64,000 bases of DNA from Xylanimonas ulmi (lineage in GTDB: Bacteria > Actinomycetota > Actinomycetes > Actinomycetales > Cellulomonadaceae). Below are positions 1-9,148 of this stretch, piece by piece. Made by a program: the position numbers and the translations under genes. The DNA lies in contig NZ_SGWX01000001.1 in the NCBI RefSeq assembly GCF_004216535.1, positions 620,001-684,000 on the forward strand, given 5' to 3'. The notes beneath the pieces were generated by a model. It was given only the letters and a program-made list of their open reading frames with translations, did no database searches and had not been told where the DNA came from. Every line of letters starts with the position of its first letter. Within the stretch, counting starts at the first letter, position 1.

Positions 1-356
1 CGCCCAACACCAAGGGCGGCGTCGACAAGCGCACGGTGCTGCACCTCGACCCGCGCCTGGCGCCGGTCAAGGCGGCGGTGCTGCCGCTGTCAAAGTCGGC
101 CGACCTGCTGCCGACGGCGGAGCGGCTCGCGACCGAGCTGCGCGAGCACTGGAACGTCGACTACGACGTCACGCAGGCCATCGGCAAGCGCTACCGCCGT
201 CAGGACGAGATCGGCACGCCGTTCTGCGTCACCGTCGACTTCGACACGCTCGACGACCACGCCGTCACGGTGCGCCACCGCGACACGATGGCGCAGGAGC
301 GCATCGCGCTCGACAAGGTCGCCGAGTACCTGGGAGCCCGACTGCTGGGCGCCTGA
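1..356 (+). CDS. glyS: glycyl-tRNA synthetase, C-terminal fragment
   Basis: This is the last ~117 codons of a class II glycyl-tRNA synthetase (homodimeric type), which charges tRNA-Gly; the 5' end lies outside the window. The frame is open from base 3. The visible part is the C-terminal anticodon-binding domain: a [14 protein letters not shown] stretch, then a segment ending [13 protein letters not shown] and a closing helix before TGA at 354. A perfect hairpin follows. The family call rests on recognising this tail; the catalytic core is not visible. Confidence 0.9.
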   Translation, partial: PNTKGGVDKRTVLHLDPRLAPVKAAVLPLSKSADLLPTAERLATELREHWNVDYDVTQAIGKRYRRQDEIGTPFCVTVDFDTLDDHAVTVRHRDTMAQERIALDKVAEYLGARLLGA

Positions 357-373
357 CGTCGTCCCGATCTGAG

Positions 374-412
374 GCGAGGGGGCGGGCTCACGTGGTGAGC
401 CCGCCCCCTCGC
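374..412. terminator. bidirectional terminator between glyS and the MFS gene
   Basis: An 18-bp perfect stem (374-391 pairing with 395-412) has a 3-nt loop, and sits between the convergent ends of glyS and the MFS exporter gene. There is no T-run, as is common for actinobacterial terminators. Confidence 0.8.
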
Positions 413-416
413 GGCG

Positions 417-1874
417 TCAGTGCTCGACCTGGCGGGGGAGCGCGAAGACCAGGGCGAAGGCCAGGACGGCCAGGGCCGCCGAGACGGCCATCGCCATCGC
501 CGCCGCGTGCGCGAACGTGTCGGCGAGCGCCGCGGGCGTCGGCTGCCCGGGCGGCAGGTCGATCGCTCCGAACAGCACCGAGCCGATGACGGCGATGCCC
601 GCCGCCGATCCGATGCGCTGCGCCGTCCCGACCACGCCCGAAGCCGCGCCCGCCTCCGACCGGTCCACGGTCGCCACGATGAACTGCGCGTTGGGGGCGA
701 TGAACATGCCCGAGCCGATGCCGGCGACCAGCAGCGGGGGCAGCAGGATCCAGTGGGTGAGGTCGGCGGGGGCGACCGCCGCCAGGATGACCCACACCGC
801 GACGAGCCCGAGCGCCACCAGTCCGGTGCCCACGATCAGGACGGTGCGGCCCAGGCGCGCGGCGAGGCGCGCGCTCTGCGAGGCGCCGAGGATCGAGCCG
901 ATCGCGAACGGGATCGAGACGAGGCCCGACTCGAGGGCGGTGTGGCCGAGCCCGGCCTGCCACAGGATCGAGATGGTGAAGAAGATGCTGGTGAACGCCG
1001 CGAAGTAGACCATCGCGAGGATGACGCCGCCGGTGAAGTGCCCGTGCGCGAACAGGCGAGGCGGCACGAGCGGAGTCTGTCCGCGGCGCACGACGGCGAC
1101 CTCCCAAGCCCCGAACAGCGCCATGAGCGCCACGCCCCCGACGATCGACAGCCAGGTCCACAGCGGCCAGCCGGCGTCCTCGCCCTGGATGAGCGGCACG
1201 AGGATCGCGACGAGGCTGGCGGCCAACAGGCCCAGGCCGAGCGCGTCGACGCCGCGCGCATCGGAGCCGGCGACCAGGCGCGGCAGCAGCACGATCGCCG
1301 CGGTGACGGCGATGACGCCGAGCGGTAGGTTGACGAAGAAGATGCTGCGCCAGCCGTCACCGGCGCCGAACGCCTCGATCAGCAGGCCGCCCACGATGGG
1401 CCCGAGCGCCGTCGAGAAGCCGATCGTCGCGCCCATGACGGCGAACGCGCGCCCGCGCAACGGTCCGGGGAAGAGCAGTTGGATGAGAGCGGTCACGGCG
1501 GGGAAGAACGCGCCGCCCGCCAGGCCTTGGACCACACGCGCGACGATGAGCTCGGTCGGCCCGGTCGCCAGGCCGCACCACATGCTCGCGAGCGTGAACC
1601 CGGCCAGGCCCGCGATGAACACCCACGTGTGCCCGAACCGGTCGCCGATGCGCCCGGCGGGGATGAGCGCGAGGCCGAACGCGAGCGCGTAGCCCGAGAT
1701 GATCCACGACAGCGTCGACTCGGACGCGTCGAGGCTGGTGCGGATCGTGGGCAGGGCGACGTTGACGACCGTCGTGTCGAGCAGCGCCATCGCGACGCCG
1801 AGCAGCAGCACCGACAGTGAGATCCAGGTGCGGCGGGGCACGGCGAACGGAGACGCCGTGGCGAAGTCAGTCAT
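417..1874 (-). CDS. MFS drug exporter, DHA2 (14-TM) family
   Basis: A 485-residue integral membrane protein, probably a proton-coupled efflux pump. The N-terminal helix carries the DHA2 signature LLDTTVVNVALPTI, followed by the loop 2-3 motif GRIGDRFG and the helix 5 'antiporter' region GPIVGGLL. The length and hydrophobic pattern fit 14 helices (EmrB/QacA type). The ATG at 1874 overlaps the stop of the upstream padR-type gene by 8 nt and is preceded by GGAAGGA. The gene is therefore co-transcribed with, and probably repressed by, that PadR protein, which suggests inducible multidrug resistance. The substrate cannot be read from the sequence. Confidence 0.88.
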   Translation of the reverse strand: MTDFATASPFAVPRRTWISLSVLLLGVAMALLDTTVVNVALPTIRTSLDASESTLSWIISGYALAFGLALIPAGRIGDRFGHTWVFIAGLAGFTLASMWCGLATGPTELIVARVVQGLAGGAFFPAVTALIQLLFPGPLRGRAFAVMGATIGFSTALGPIVGGLLIEAFGAGDGWRSIFFVNLPLGVIAVTAAIVLLPRLVAGSDARGVDALGLGLLAASLVAILVPLIQGEDAGWPLWTWLSIVGGVALMALFGAWEVAVVRRGQTPLVPPRLFAHGHFTGGVILAMVYFAAFTSIFFTISILWQAGLGHTALESGLVSIPFAIGSILGASQSARLAARLGRTVLIVGTGLVALGLVAVWVILAAVAPADLTHWILLPPLLVAGIGSGMFIAPNAQFIVATVDRSEAGAASGVVGTAQRIGSAAGIAVIGSVLFGAIDLPPGQPTPAALADTFAHAAAMAMAVSAALAVLAFALVFALPRQVEH

Positions 1875-2436
1875 GGGGGTCCTTCCGGGAGAGCTCGTCG
1901 GCGACGATCTCGGGGACAGCGGCCAGCAGCCGCTCGTGGAAGACGATCTCGGCCTGGAGCCGGTCGGTCGTGTGGCTCAGCGTGACGCGCTCGGCGACGG
2001 TGAGGTACTGGTCGATGGCCAGCATCTGGCGCTCGTGCGCCGCGGCGAGTGCGCGCAGTTGGGTGAGGCGGTCGTTGACGACCGCCTCCAGGTCCGCGAG
2101 GCGGTCGGGCTGGGGTCGGGCCAGGGGGTAGTCGGCGGGGTCGGGGCGGAGCCCGACGGCGGTGAGCGCCTGCGCGTGCAGCTCGGCCAGGGCGGCGCGT
2201 CCGGCGTCGGTGACGTCGAGCACCCGCCGCCGCGGGTAGTTGCCCTCACGCTCGGTGCGCACGGCCCGCACAAGGCCCTCGGCCTCAAGGCGCTTGAGCG
2301 CGCCGTACAGCCCGCCGACGGTGATGTCAGTCCACTCGTCGATGTGCTCCTGCTCGGCCAGCGCGCGCATCTGGTGGCCGTGCATGGGGCCGTGGCGGGC
2401 GAGCGAGTCGAGGATGAAGAGTCTGATGGTTGACAC
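1867..2436 (-). CDS. PadR family transcriptional repressor
   Basis: A 189-residue PadR regulator. The N-terminal winged helix begins with the family pattern IRLFILDSLARHGPMHGHQM, continues with TVGGLYGALKRLEAEGLV (recognition helix and wing region) and the beta wing RRRVLDVTDAGRAAL. A C-terminal helical dimerisation domain follows (about residues 95-189). The GTG start at 2436 lies 3 nt from a palindrome (2440-2459) that is a plausible operator. It is first in a two-gene operon with the MFS exporter, the usual arrangement for PadR-controlled efflux pumps. The inducer is unknown. Confidence 0.9.
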   Translation of the reverse strand: MSTIRLFILDSLARHGPMHGHQMRALAEQEHIDEWTDITVGGLYGALKRLEAEGLVRAVRTEREGNYPRRRVLDVTDAGRAALAELHAQALTAVGLRPDPADYPLARPQPDRLADLEAVVNDRLTQLRALAAAHERQMLAIDQYLTVAERVTLSHTTDRLQAEIVFHERLLAAVPEIVADELSRKDPHD

Positions 2437-2439
2437 GCG

Positions 2440-2459
2440 ACTACTCTCGCACGAGTAGT
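2440..2459. promoter_or_regulatory. candidate PadR operator
   Basis: A dyad ACTACTC-N6-GAGTAGT ends immediately before the padR GTG. Its position over the translation start and promoter region, and the PadR gene it precedes, suggest autoregulation. It is inferred from symmetry and location only. Confidence 0.55.
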
Positions 2460-2484
2460 GGCCTCAAACAACCACCCCGCCCCC

Positions 2485-2507
2485 GGTGGTTGAGCTTGTC
2501 GAAACCA
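2485..2507. repeat. dispersed GTGGTT...AACCA dyad repeat, copy 1
   Basis: A short imperfect inverted repeat of the form GGTGGTTGAGC-TTGTCGAAACCA. The same motif in the opposite orientation occurs at 4281-4306. From general knowledge this type of element (TTCGACaagCTCAACCACC) is common between genes in many actinobacterial genomes; it is not protein-coding. Confidence 0.7.
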
Positions 2508-2569
2508 GCCCGGCGAGACGAGCCCGCGGCGAACGGGGCACAACTCGCGCGCCCGCGCCCTCTGAGTCG

Positions 2570-3562
2570 TCAGCAGGTGGTGTCCCCGTTGAGGGTGTCG
2601 CAGTACAGGTGGGTGCGGGCCTCGGTGAGGGTGTAGGTCCCGGCGGGGCTGGTGGTGGTGAGGGTGTCGGGGATGGTGGTCCAGGTGGGGGCGCCGAGGA
2701 TGCGGTATTGGCCTTGCCAGGTGGTGGTCAGGGTGATGGTGACGTTGGTGCGGTATTTGGCGCCGTTGGCGGCGCGGTGGGTTTCGGCGTTCTTGCCGGT
2801 GGGGGTGTGGGGGTCGCCTAGGCGGGTCCAGGCGTGCGCGATCCAGGTGTGGTCGACGTCGTCGTCGCCGGGGGTCCACGCCCTGCCGGGGTCGGTGGTG
2901 GTCAGGGTGGGTCCAGTGGGGGAGAACGGGTCGTCGAAGTCCCACACGAACTCGACCGGGACCGCGCGGACTTGGACGGGCACGCCGAGCAGGGTGGTCT
3001 CGCGCGTGATGGGGGTGGCGGTGGTGTGGGCGGGGTACCAGGCGTTGATCAGCAGGGTCGGGGACGCGGTCTGCAAGGTCAAGTCGGGGGTGGGCACGTG
3101 CAGGGTCGCGAACTCCCGACGGGCCTCGGCCCGCAGGTCCGCGACGGTCACGCACTGACGTCCCGAGACCAGCTCGGCCGATCCGTACGTCCCGTCCGGC
3201 CGCAGGCGTTGGACCCACAAGGGGGCGAGCTCGTAGGACCCGTCCGGGCAGGGCGGAAGCGTGAACTCATACAAGGCGTCCTCGCCACACGGGCCGCTCG
3301 GGGACGACTCGATCCAGTCCGACCCCGCAGAGGCGAGCGCGCAATAGGTCGCGTCCGCCCGGAAGAACACCTCCGACGCCAACTCCTGCTCCTTCTCCGT
3401 GCGACCACCGCCCGACGACTCCCACGCAGAACCCTCCGCCGAGACCGTGATTGACTTTGCCTCGTCGTCTGCCTGCGAGCCGTAGTCTCGGTCGCTGTGA
3501 GGTGCCGCGGACAGCGACAACGCGGCAGAGAGTCCCAGGCCGAGTTGAAGTAATGCTCTCAT
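2570..3562 (-). CDS. secreted PKD-domain-like protein
   Basis: A 330-residue exported protein. An N-terminal signal peptide (about residues 1-20, ending LSLSAA) precedes a charged linker rich in Ser/Gly/Glu. A cysteine-containing segment follows (ATYCALAS, SGPCGED, PPCPDG). From about residue 200 there is a PKD-like beta domain with VEFVWDFDD, DHTWIAHAW and repeated Thr-rich strands; the protein ends in YCDTLNGDTTC. Its ATG at 3562 overlaps the upstream lipoprotein stop by 4 nt, so the two are translationally coupled. Codon composition is slightly less GC-extreme in the first third. The function is unknown; cell-surface binding is a guess from the PKD-like fold. Confidence 0.75.
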   Translation of the reverse strand: MRALLQLGLGLSAALSLSAAPHSDRDYGSQADDEAKSITVSAEGSAWESSGGGRTEKEQELASEVFFRADATYCALASAGSDWIESSPSGPCGEDALYEFTLPPCPDGSYELAPLWVQRLRPDGTYGSAELVSGRQCVTVADLRAEARREFATLHVPTPDLTLQTASPTLLINAWYPAHTTATPITRETTLLGVPVQVRAVPVEFVWDFDDPFSPTGPTLTTTDPGRAWTPGDDDVDHTWIAHAWTRLGDPHTPTGKNAETHRAANGAKYRTNVTITLTTTWQGQYRILGAPTWTTIPDTLTTTSPAGTYTLTEARTHLYCDTLNGDTTC

Positions 3563-4155
3563 TGACCCGGAGCATTCGCGACGTTGATGACAACCCAGCG
3601 TCCTTCTCGTCGCGCCACTTCGACCCGTGCGAGATTTGTCCCCGCATCGTTCTCGAACGCCAGCACGCCGTCAGGCGTCATAATCGTCGAGCGTTCCTCT
3701 CTCACCTCAATGTCGATCGGCCAGATTCCGGTCGGAACGTCCTGTCGGTACGTGTGCAGAATATCGACGACGATCTCTCCTCCAGTGAATACGTCGCCCA
3801 TCTCCATGATCATCTTGGCCTGATCAATCCGCGCAGAACAAAAGGTGCACACGTCATGGGACATCGCCTCGAACTCGGCGGTATCTCCGGTCGCCTGCAT
3901 GTAGGGGTCCAACGCCAAGAAGTACACGGCCGCCGCCTCGGCGCCTGCGGGCCCGTCGTCGTCCATCGCGTCGGGGCGCGTGGGCTTGACCACGACTCGT
4001 GACGGCGTCGGGCTCGGCTCCGGCGCGGACGCCGATGCGGGGGCGCTGGAGTGCGGTCCCGCGAGGGGCGTGCCGGCGTCGGAGGTGCAACCCGCCGCGA
4101 CCATCATCGCGACTGCCGCGAGCATGGCGGCTCCTGGAGGCGTGCGGTGAGGCAT
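3559..4155 (-). CDS. DUF6318-type lipoprotein
   Basis: A 198-residue predicted lipoprotein. The signal sequence ends in the lipobox VAAGC with Cys23, followed by a Ser/Pro/Ala-rich spacer (about residues 30-60). The folded domain matches the actinobacterial DUF6318 pattern: AAAVYFLALDPYMQATGD, then a CTFCSAR motif with two cysteines, then a beta-rich C-terminus. I chose the ATG at 4155 because GAGGGGA lies 9 nt upstream and the lipobox then sits at the right distance; a longer open frame runs upstream but has no signal sequence. It heads an operon with the PKD-like secreted protein. The function of the family is not established. Confidence 0.8.
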   Translation of the reverse strand: MPHRTPPGAAMLAAVAMMVAAGCTSDAGTPLAGPHSSAPASASAPEPSPTPSRVVVKPTRPDAMDDDGPAGAEAAAVYFLALDPYMQATGDTAEFEAMSHDVCTFCSARIDQAKMIMEMGDVFTGGEIVVDILHTYRQDVPTGIWPIDIEVREERSTIMTPDGVLAFENDAGTNLARVEVARREGRWVVINVANAPGQ

Positions 4156-4280
4156 TCGCGTAGTCCCCTCGTCGACCGGCCGAAACAGGCGCCAAGGTAG
4201 CGGCCCGGGTGCGCGTCGGGAACAAGCCTGTGGATAACCCCGGAGGCCGTGCGGGCGCCTTGAGCGAGAGGGCGGCTTGG

Positions 4281-4306
4281 GGTGGTTTCGACGGGGCTCA
4301 ACCACC
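4281..4306. repeat. dispersed GGTGGTT...AACCACC dyad repeat, copy 2
   Basis: An inverted repeat with GGTGGTT and AACCACC arms around TTCGACGGGGCT-like sequence, the inverse of the copy at 2485-2507. The two copies bracket the PKD/DUF6318 operon. The rest of 4156-4374 shows no supportable gene. Confidence 0.7.
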
Positions 4307-4374
4307 GGGTGGGGATGACGGATGTCATGGTGAGGCGGTGACAGGCGGCGGCGCCGTCGCGCGGGCCGGACGGG

Positions 4375-4380
4375 GAAGAT
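4375..4380 (+). promoter_or_regulatory. -10 element, leaderless start of the ABC ATPase gene
   Basis: GAAGAT ends 7 nt before the ATG at 4388, so transcription would start at or next to the A of the start codon. No ribosome binding site is visible. Confidence 0.5.
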
Positions 4381-4387
4381 CGCCGGT

Positions 4388-5313
<926 letters not shown>

Positions 5314-5317
<4 letters not shown>

Positions 5318-6135
5318 GCGCCACCACGAGCACGGCCGCCCCGGCCGCCGTCGAAACGGCGCGGCCGGCCCGCCCGGTCCCGCCACGCGGGCCGGGATCC
5401 CTCGTCAACGTCCGGTACCTGCGCGTCGAGTTGCGCCGCCTGGTCCGCAACCGGCGCACGATGGTCTTCTCGCTGGTCATGCCGCCGGTGTTCTTCCTCA
5501 TCTTCGGAACCAACGCGGACTACCGCGCGCAGATGGTCGGCCCGCACGCGAACGTCACGGCGTACGTCGCCGTCTCGATGGCGCTGTACGGGGCCATGCT
5601 CGCGGCCGTCTCGGGCGGCGCGAGCGTGTCGGTCGAGCGCGCCCAGGGCTGGACACGGCAGTTGCGTGTGACCCCGCTGCGGCCCGCCGCGTACCTGGTG
5701 ACCAAGGTGGGCAGCGCGATGGCGCTGGGCGCCGTGTCGGTCGCCGTCACGCTCGCCGTCGCGGCGTTCGCGCACGCGCAGATGAGCGCCGGGGCGTGGG
5801 CCGGATGCGCGCTGCTCGCGTGGGGCGGGTCGGTCGTGTTCGCCGCGTTCGGCCTGTTCATGGGCTACCTGCTGCCGACCGAGAACGTCATGCAGGTGCT
5901 CGGGCCGATCACGGCGCTCCTGGCCTTCGCGGGCGGCCTGTTCGTGCCGATCGACGACGGCTCGGTCTTCCACGCCATCGCCCAGCTCACCCCGACGTAC
6001 GGGATGGCCGAGCTGGTGCGCTGGCCGCTCGGCGGCGACTTCTCCTGGGTGGCCGTCGTCAACGTCGTCGGCTGGGCCGCCGTGTTCGGCGCCGGCGCCG
6101 CGTGGCGGTTCCGGCGCGACACGGCGCGTGTCTGA
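5314..6135 (+). CDS. ABC-2 type permease subunit
   Basis: A 273-residue membrane protein with an Ala/Pro-rich cytosolic N-terminus (residues 1-35) and about six transmembrane helices, starting at MVFSLVMPPVFFLIFG. It also contains ERAQGWTRQLRVTPL, the amphipathic segment typical of ABC-2 permeases, and a late VLGPITALLAFAGGLFVPI helix. The ATG at 5314 overlaps the ATPase stop by 4 nt; an upstream extension of the frame merely shadows the ATPase gene. It partners the preceding ATPase in an export complex. Confidence 0.88.
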
Positions 6136-7294
6136 CGCGCTGACCGGACTGTGCGAGCGTGTGCACGTGACGAACCAGGCCCTCGCCAGCGCCCGCCCCG
6201 GACCGTGGCGGCGGTTCGGGCCGCTGCTCGGGTTGGTGTGGGTCGTGTTCCTCGCCGAGCCGCTGACCGCCTCGCTCGACGCGCCGTCGCCCGGGGCGCG
6301 CGTGGTCGGCGTCGCCGGGGTGCTCGGGGTGGGCGTGCTGTACGGCGTGTCCATCTTCGCGCTGCGCTTCCGGGACGCGCCGACCCGCGTCGTCGTGGGC
6401 GTCCTGGCGGTGCAGACGGCGCTCGTGGCCCTGACCACGCTCGCCGCCCAGCAGCACGGACTGGTCGGGCTGGTCTTCGTGGGTGTCACGTCGGTGTTCC
6501 TGCTGCGCCGTCAGGCCGCGCTCATCGTGGTCGGCGCCATCGTCGTGGCGCTCCTGGCCGTGCCGCGGTTGGTCCCCGGGTGGCAGGCCGAGGACTCGAC
6601 CGCGCTGTCGGCCGTGCTGGCCGGGCTCGCCGTCTTCGGCTTCACCCAGCTCGTCGCGCGCAACCGCCAGCTCGTCGTCGCCCAGGAGGAGGTCGCCACG
6701 CTCGCCGCAGGCCAGGAGCGCGAGCGCCTGGCCCGCGACGTGCACGACGTCGTCGGGCACTCGCTCACCGTCGTCTCCGTCAAGGCCGAGCTCGCCGCGC
6801 GCCTGCTGCGGGAGGACACAGACCGCGCGGCCCACGAGCTCGCCGACATCCAGCGGCTGACACGGTCGGCGCTCGCGGACGTGCGCGGCATGGTCGCGGG
6901 CGCACGGGCCGTGACGCTGCCCGGTGAGCTGGCCGCCGCCCGTGCGGCGTTCGACGCGGCGGGCATCGAGGCGCGGCTGCCCGGCGCGGTGGACGCCGTG
7001 GCGCCCGAGCGGCAGACGCTGTTCGCGTGGGCGCTGCGCGAGGCGGCCACCAACGTGCTGCGGCACGCTGCCGCCCGCCAGGTCGTCGTCACGCTTGAGA
7101 ACACGGGCGTCACGGTGGACGACGACGGACGGGGCCCGGACGCGGCGACTGGTGGGGGAGACGACGGCAACGGCCTGCGCGGCCTGGCCGAACGCGCCCG
7201 CGCGGCCGGCGCGACGCTCACCACGGGCCGCAGCCCGCTCGGCGGCTTCCGCCTCGCCGTCACGTTCGCAGGCGATGGCAGGATCGCCTCGTGA
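6128..7294 (+). CDS. sensor histidine kinase, NarL/DesK-like (HisKA_3)
   Basis: A 388-residue membrane sensor kinase. About five or six N-terminal transmembrane helices (residues 30-175) are followed by a short linker. The dimerisation/phosphoacceptor motif is ERLARDVHDVVGHSLT with His206, and the HATPase domain has the N-box REAATNVLRHA and a glycine box GNGLRGLAERA. No extracellular sensor domain is present, so it probably senses within the membrane. The GTG at 6128 overlaps the permease gene by 8 nt; an alternative GTG at 6167 would remove 13 residues, and neither has a strong ribosome binding site. It phosphorylates the next gene's product. Confidence 0.9.
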   Translation: MSDALTGLCERVHVTNQALASARPGPWRRFGPLLGLVWVVFLAEPLTASLDAPSPGARVVGVAGVLGVGVLYGVSIFALRFRDAPTRVVVGVLAVQTALVALTTLAAQQHGLVGLVFVGVTSVFLLRRQAALIVVGAIVVALLAVPRLVPGWQAEDSTALSAVLAGLAVFGFTQLVARNRQLVVAQEEVATLAAGQERERLARDVHDVVGHSLTVVSVKAELAARLLREDTDRAAHELADIQRLTRSALADVRGMVAGARAVTLPGELAAARAAFDAAGIEARLPGAVDAVAPERQTLFAWALREAATNVLRHAAARQVVVTLENTGVTVDDDGRGPDAATGGGDDGNGLRGLAERARAAGATLTTGRSPLGGFRLAVTFAGDGRIAS

Positions 7295-7896
7295 TCCGCC
7301 TGCTGCTGGCCGACGACCAGGCCCTCGTGCGCGGCGCTCTCGCCGCGCTGCTCGACCTGGAGTCCGACCTGACGGTCGTCGCGCAGGTGGGCCGCGGAGA
7401 CGAGGTCGTCGCCGCGGCGCTCGCCTCACGCGCCGACGTCGCGCTGCTCGACGTCGAGATGCCCGGCCTCGACGGCATCGCGGCCGCCGCCGCGCTGCGC
7501 GCGCAGGCGCCCGGGTGCCGCTCGCTCATCGTCACGACGTTCGGGCGTCCCGGCTACCTGCGCCGCGCGCTCGACGCCGGCGCGGCCGGGTTCGTGGTCA
7601 AGGACACCCCGGCCGAGCAGCTCGCCGACGCGGTGCGGCGCGTGCACGCGGGCCTGCGCGTCGTCGACCCGGACCTCGCGGTGCAGTCGCTCACGGTCGG
7701 CGACAGCCCGCTGACCGACCGTGAGCGCGACGTGCTGCGGCTGGCCGAGGGCGGTGACACGGTCGCCCAGATCGCGCGATCGGCGTTCCTGTCGGAGGGG
7801 ACGGTGCGCAACTACCTGTCTGCGGCCATCGGCAAGACCGGGGCCCGTACCCGGGCCGAGGCCGTGCGCCTCGCACGCGACAACGGCTGGCTGTGA
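7291..7896 (+). CDS. response regulator, NarL/FixJ (DesR-like)
   Basis: A 201-residue regulator with a receiver domain (LLLADDQALVRG, phosphoacceptor Asp54 in LLDVEMPG, Thr in IVTTF, Lys in FVVKDTP) and a LuxR-type C-terminal HTH (LTDRERDVLRLAEGG, then FLSEGTVRNYLSAAIGKT). The GTG start overlaps the kinase stop (GTGA). As the last gene of the exporter/kinase operon it probably controls that operon's own transcription. Its target site is not identifiable here. Confidence 0.92.
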   Translation: MIRLLLADDQALVRGALAALLDLESDLTVVAQVGRGDEVVAAALASRADVALLDVEMPGLDGIAAAAALRAQAPGCRSLIVTTFGRPGYLRRALDAGAAGFVVKDTPAEQLADAVRRVHAGLRVVDPDLAVQSLTVGDSPLTDRERDVLRLAEGGDTVAQIARSAFLSEGTVRNYLSAAIGKTGARTRAEAVRLARDNGWL

Positions 7897-7914
7897 GGGT
7901 TCCCGCGCCGATGG

Positions 7915-7920
7915 GACAAT
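7915..7920 (+). promoter_or_regulatory. -10 element, leaderless start of dusB
   Basis: GACAAT ends 7 nt before the dusB ATG at 7928. The intergenic space after the response regulator is only 31 nt, so dusB probably has its own promoter reading from within that gap. Confidence 0.55.
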
Positions 7921-7927
7921 AGGGGTC

Positions 7928-9148
7928 ATGAACCCCACCGCCTCCGCGACGCTCCAGCGCGTCCTGCCGCCGCTGCGGCTCGGGCCGATCACGGTGGACA
8001 CGCCCGTGGTGCTGGCGCCCATGGCGGGCGTCACCAACCGGGCGTTCCGCTCGCTGTGCCGCGAGGCCGGCGCCTCGACCGGCCACCACCCCGGCCTGTA
8101 CGTCGCCGAGATGGTCACCTCGCGCGCGCTCGTCGAGCGCAACACCGAGGCGCTGCGCATCGTGACGTTCGGCGACGACGAGACGCCGCGCTCGGCGCAG
8201 GTCTACGGCGTCGACCCGGCGACCGTCGGCGCCGCCGTGCGGATCATCGCGAGCGAGGATCGCGCCGACCACGTCGACCTCAACTTCGGCTGCCCGGTGC
8301 CCAAGGTGACGCGCAAGGGCGGCGGCGGCGCGCTGCCGTGGAAGCGGACGCTGTTCACCGACATCGTGCGCGCCGCCGTCGAGGCGGCGACGCCGTACGG
8401 GGTGCCGGTGACGGTCAAGATGCGCGAGGGCATCGACGACGATCACCTGACGTACCTGGAGGCGGGGGCGATCGCCGAGGGGCTGGGCGTCGCGGCCGTC
8501 GCGCTGCACGCGCGCACCGTCGCCCAGCACTACTCGGGCGCGGCCCGCTGGCCGTCGATCGCGCGTCTGAAGGAGACGGTGACCTCCATCCCCGTGCTGG
8601 GCAACGGCGACATCTGGTCCGGCGACGACGCGCTGCGCATGGTGCGCGAGACCGGGGCGGACGGCGTCGTCGTCGGGCGCGGCTGCCAGGGGCGGCCGTG
8701 GCTGTTCGCCGACCTGGCCGCCGCATTCCACGGGGAGACCGTGCGCGTGCGCCCCACGCTGGCGCAGGTCGCCCAGACCGTCTACCGGCACGGCGAGCTG
8801 ATGATCGACTACTACCGGGACGGCGACACGGCCGCGCACGCGGCCGAGGCCGAGGGCAAGGCCATGCGCGACCTGCGCAAGCACATGGCCTGGTACCTCA
8901 AGGGCTACGCCGTCGGCGGTGAGGCGAGGCACGCGCTCGCGCTGGTCTCGACGCTGGCGCAGCTGCGTGAGCGGCTCGACGCGCTGGGCGACGCCCCCTA
9001 CCCGGGCGAGGCCGCCGAGGGGCAGCGCGGGCGGGCCGGGACGCCGAAGACGCCGCACCTACCCTACGGGTGGCTGGACTCGCGCGAGCTCGACGCCGCG
9101 TGGGAGGCCAAGCTGCGAGAGGCCGAGCTGAGCGTCTCGGGCGGCTGA
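7928..9148 (+). CDS. dusB: tRNA-dihydrouridine synthase
   Basis: A 406-residue FMN enzyme reducing specific uridines in tRNA D-loops with NADPH. It shows APMAGVTNRAFR (FMN site), AEMVTSRAL, the catalytic cysteine motif NFGCPVPKVTRKGGGG, and VTVKMREG. The FMN phosphate loop is GNGDIW with GADGVVVGRG, and the C-terminal helical domain contains LRKHMAWYLKGY. The ATG at 7928 is preferred because a -10 hexamer sits 7 nt upstream and the protein begins at the normal family N-terminus. The last 85 nt overlap the 3' end of the convergent sortase gene. Confidence 0.93.
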   Translation: MNPTASATLQRVLPPLRLGPITVDTPVVLAPMAGVTNRAFRSLCREAGASTGHHPGLYVAEMVTSRALVERNTEALRIVTFGDDETPRSAQVYGVDPATVGAAVRIIASEDRADHVDLNFGCPVPKVTRKGGGGALPWKRTLFTDIVRAAVEAATPYGVPVTVKMREGIDDDHLTYLEAGAIAEGLGVAAVALHARTVAQHYSGAARWPSIARLKETVTSIPVLGNGDIWSGDDALRMVRETGADGVVVGRGCQGRPWLFADLAAAFHGETVRVRPTLAQVAQTVYRHGELMIDYYRDGDTAAHAAEAEGKAMRDLRKHMAWYLKGYAVGGEARHALALVSTLAQLRERLDALGDAPYPGEAAEGQRGRAGTPKTPHLPYGWLDSRELDAAWEAKLREAELSVSGG

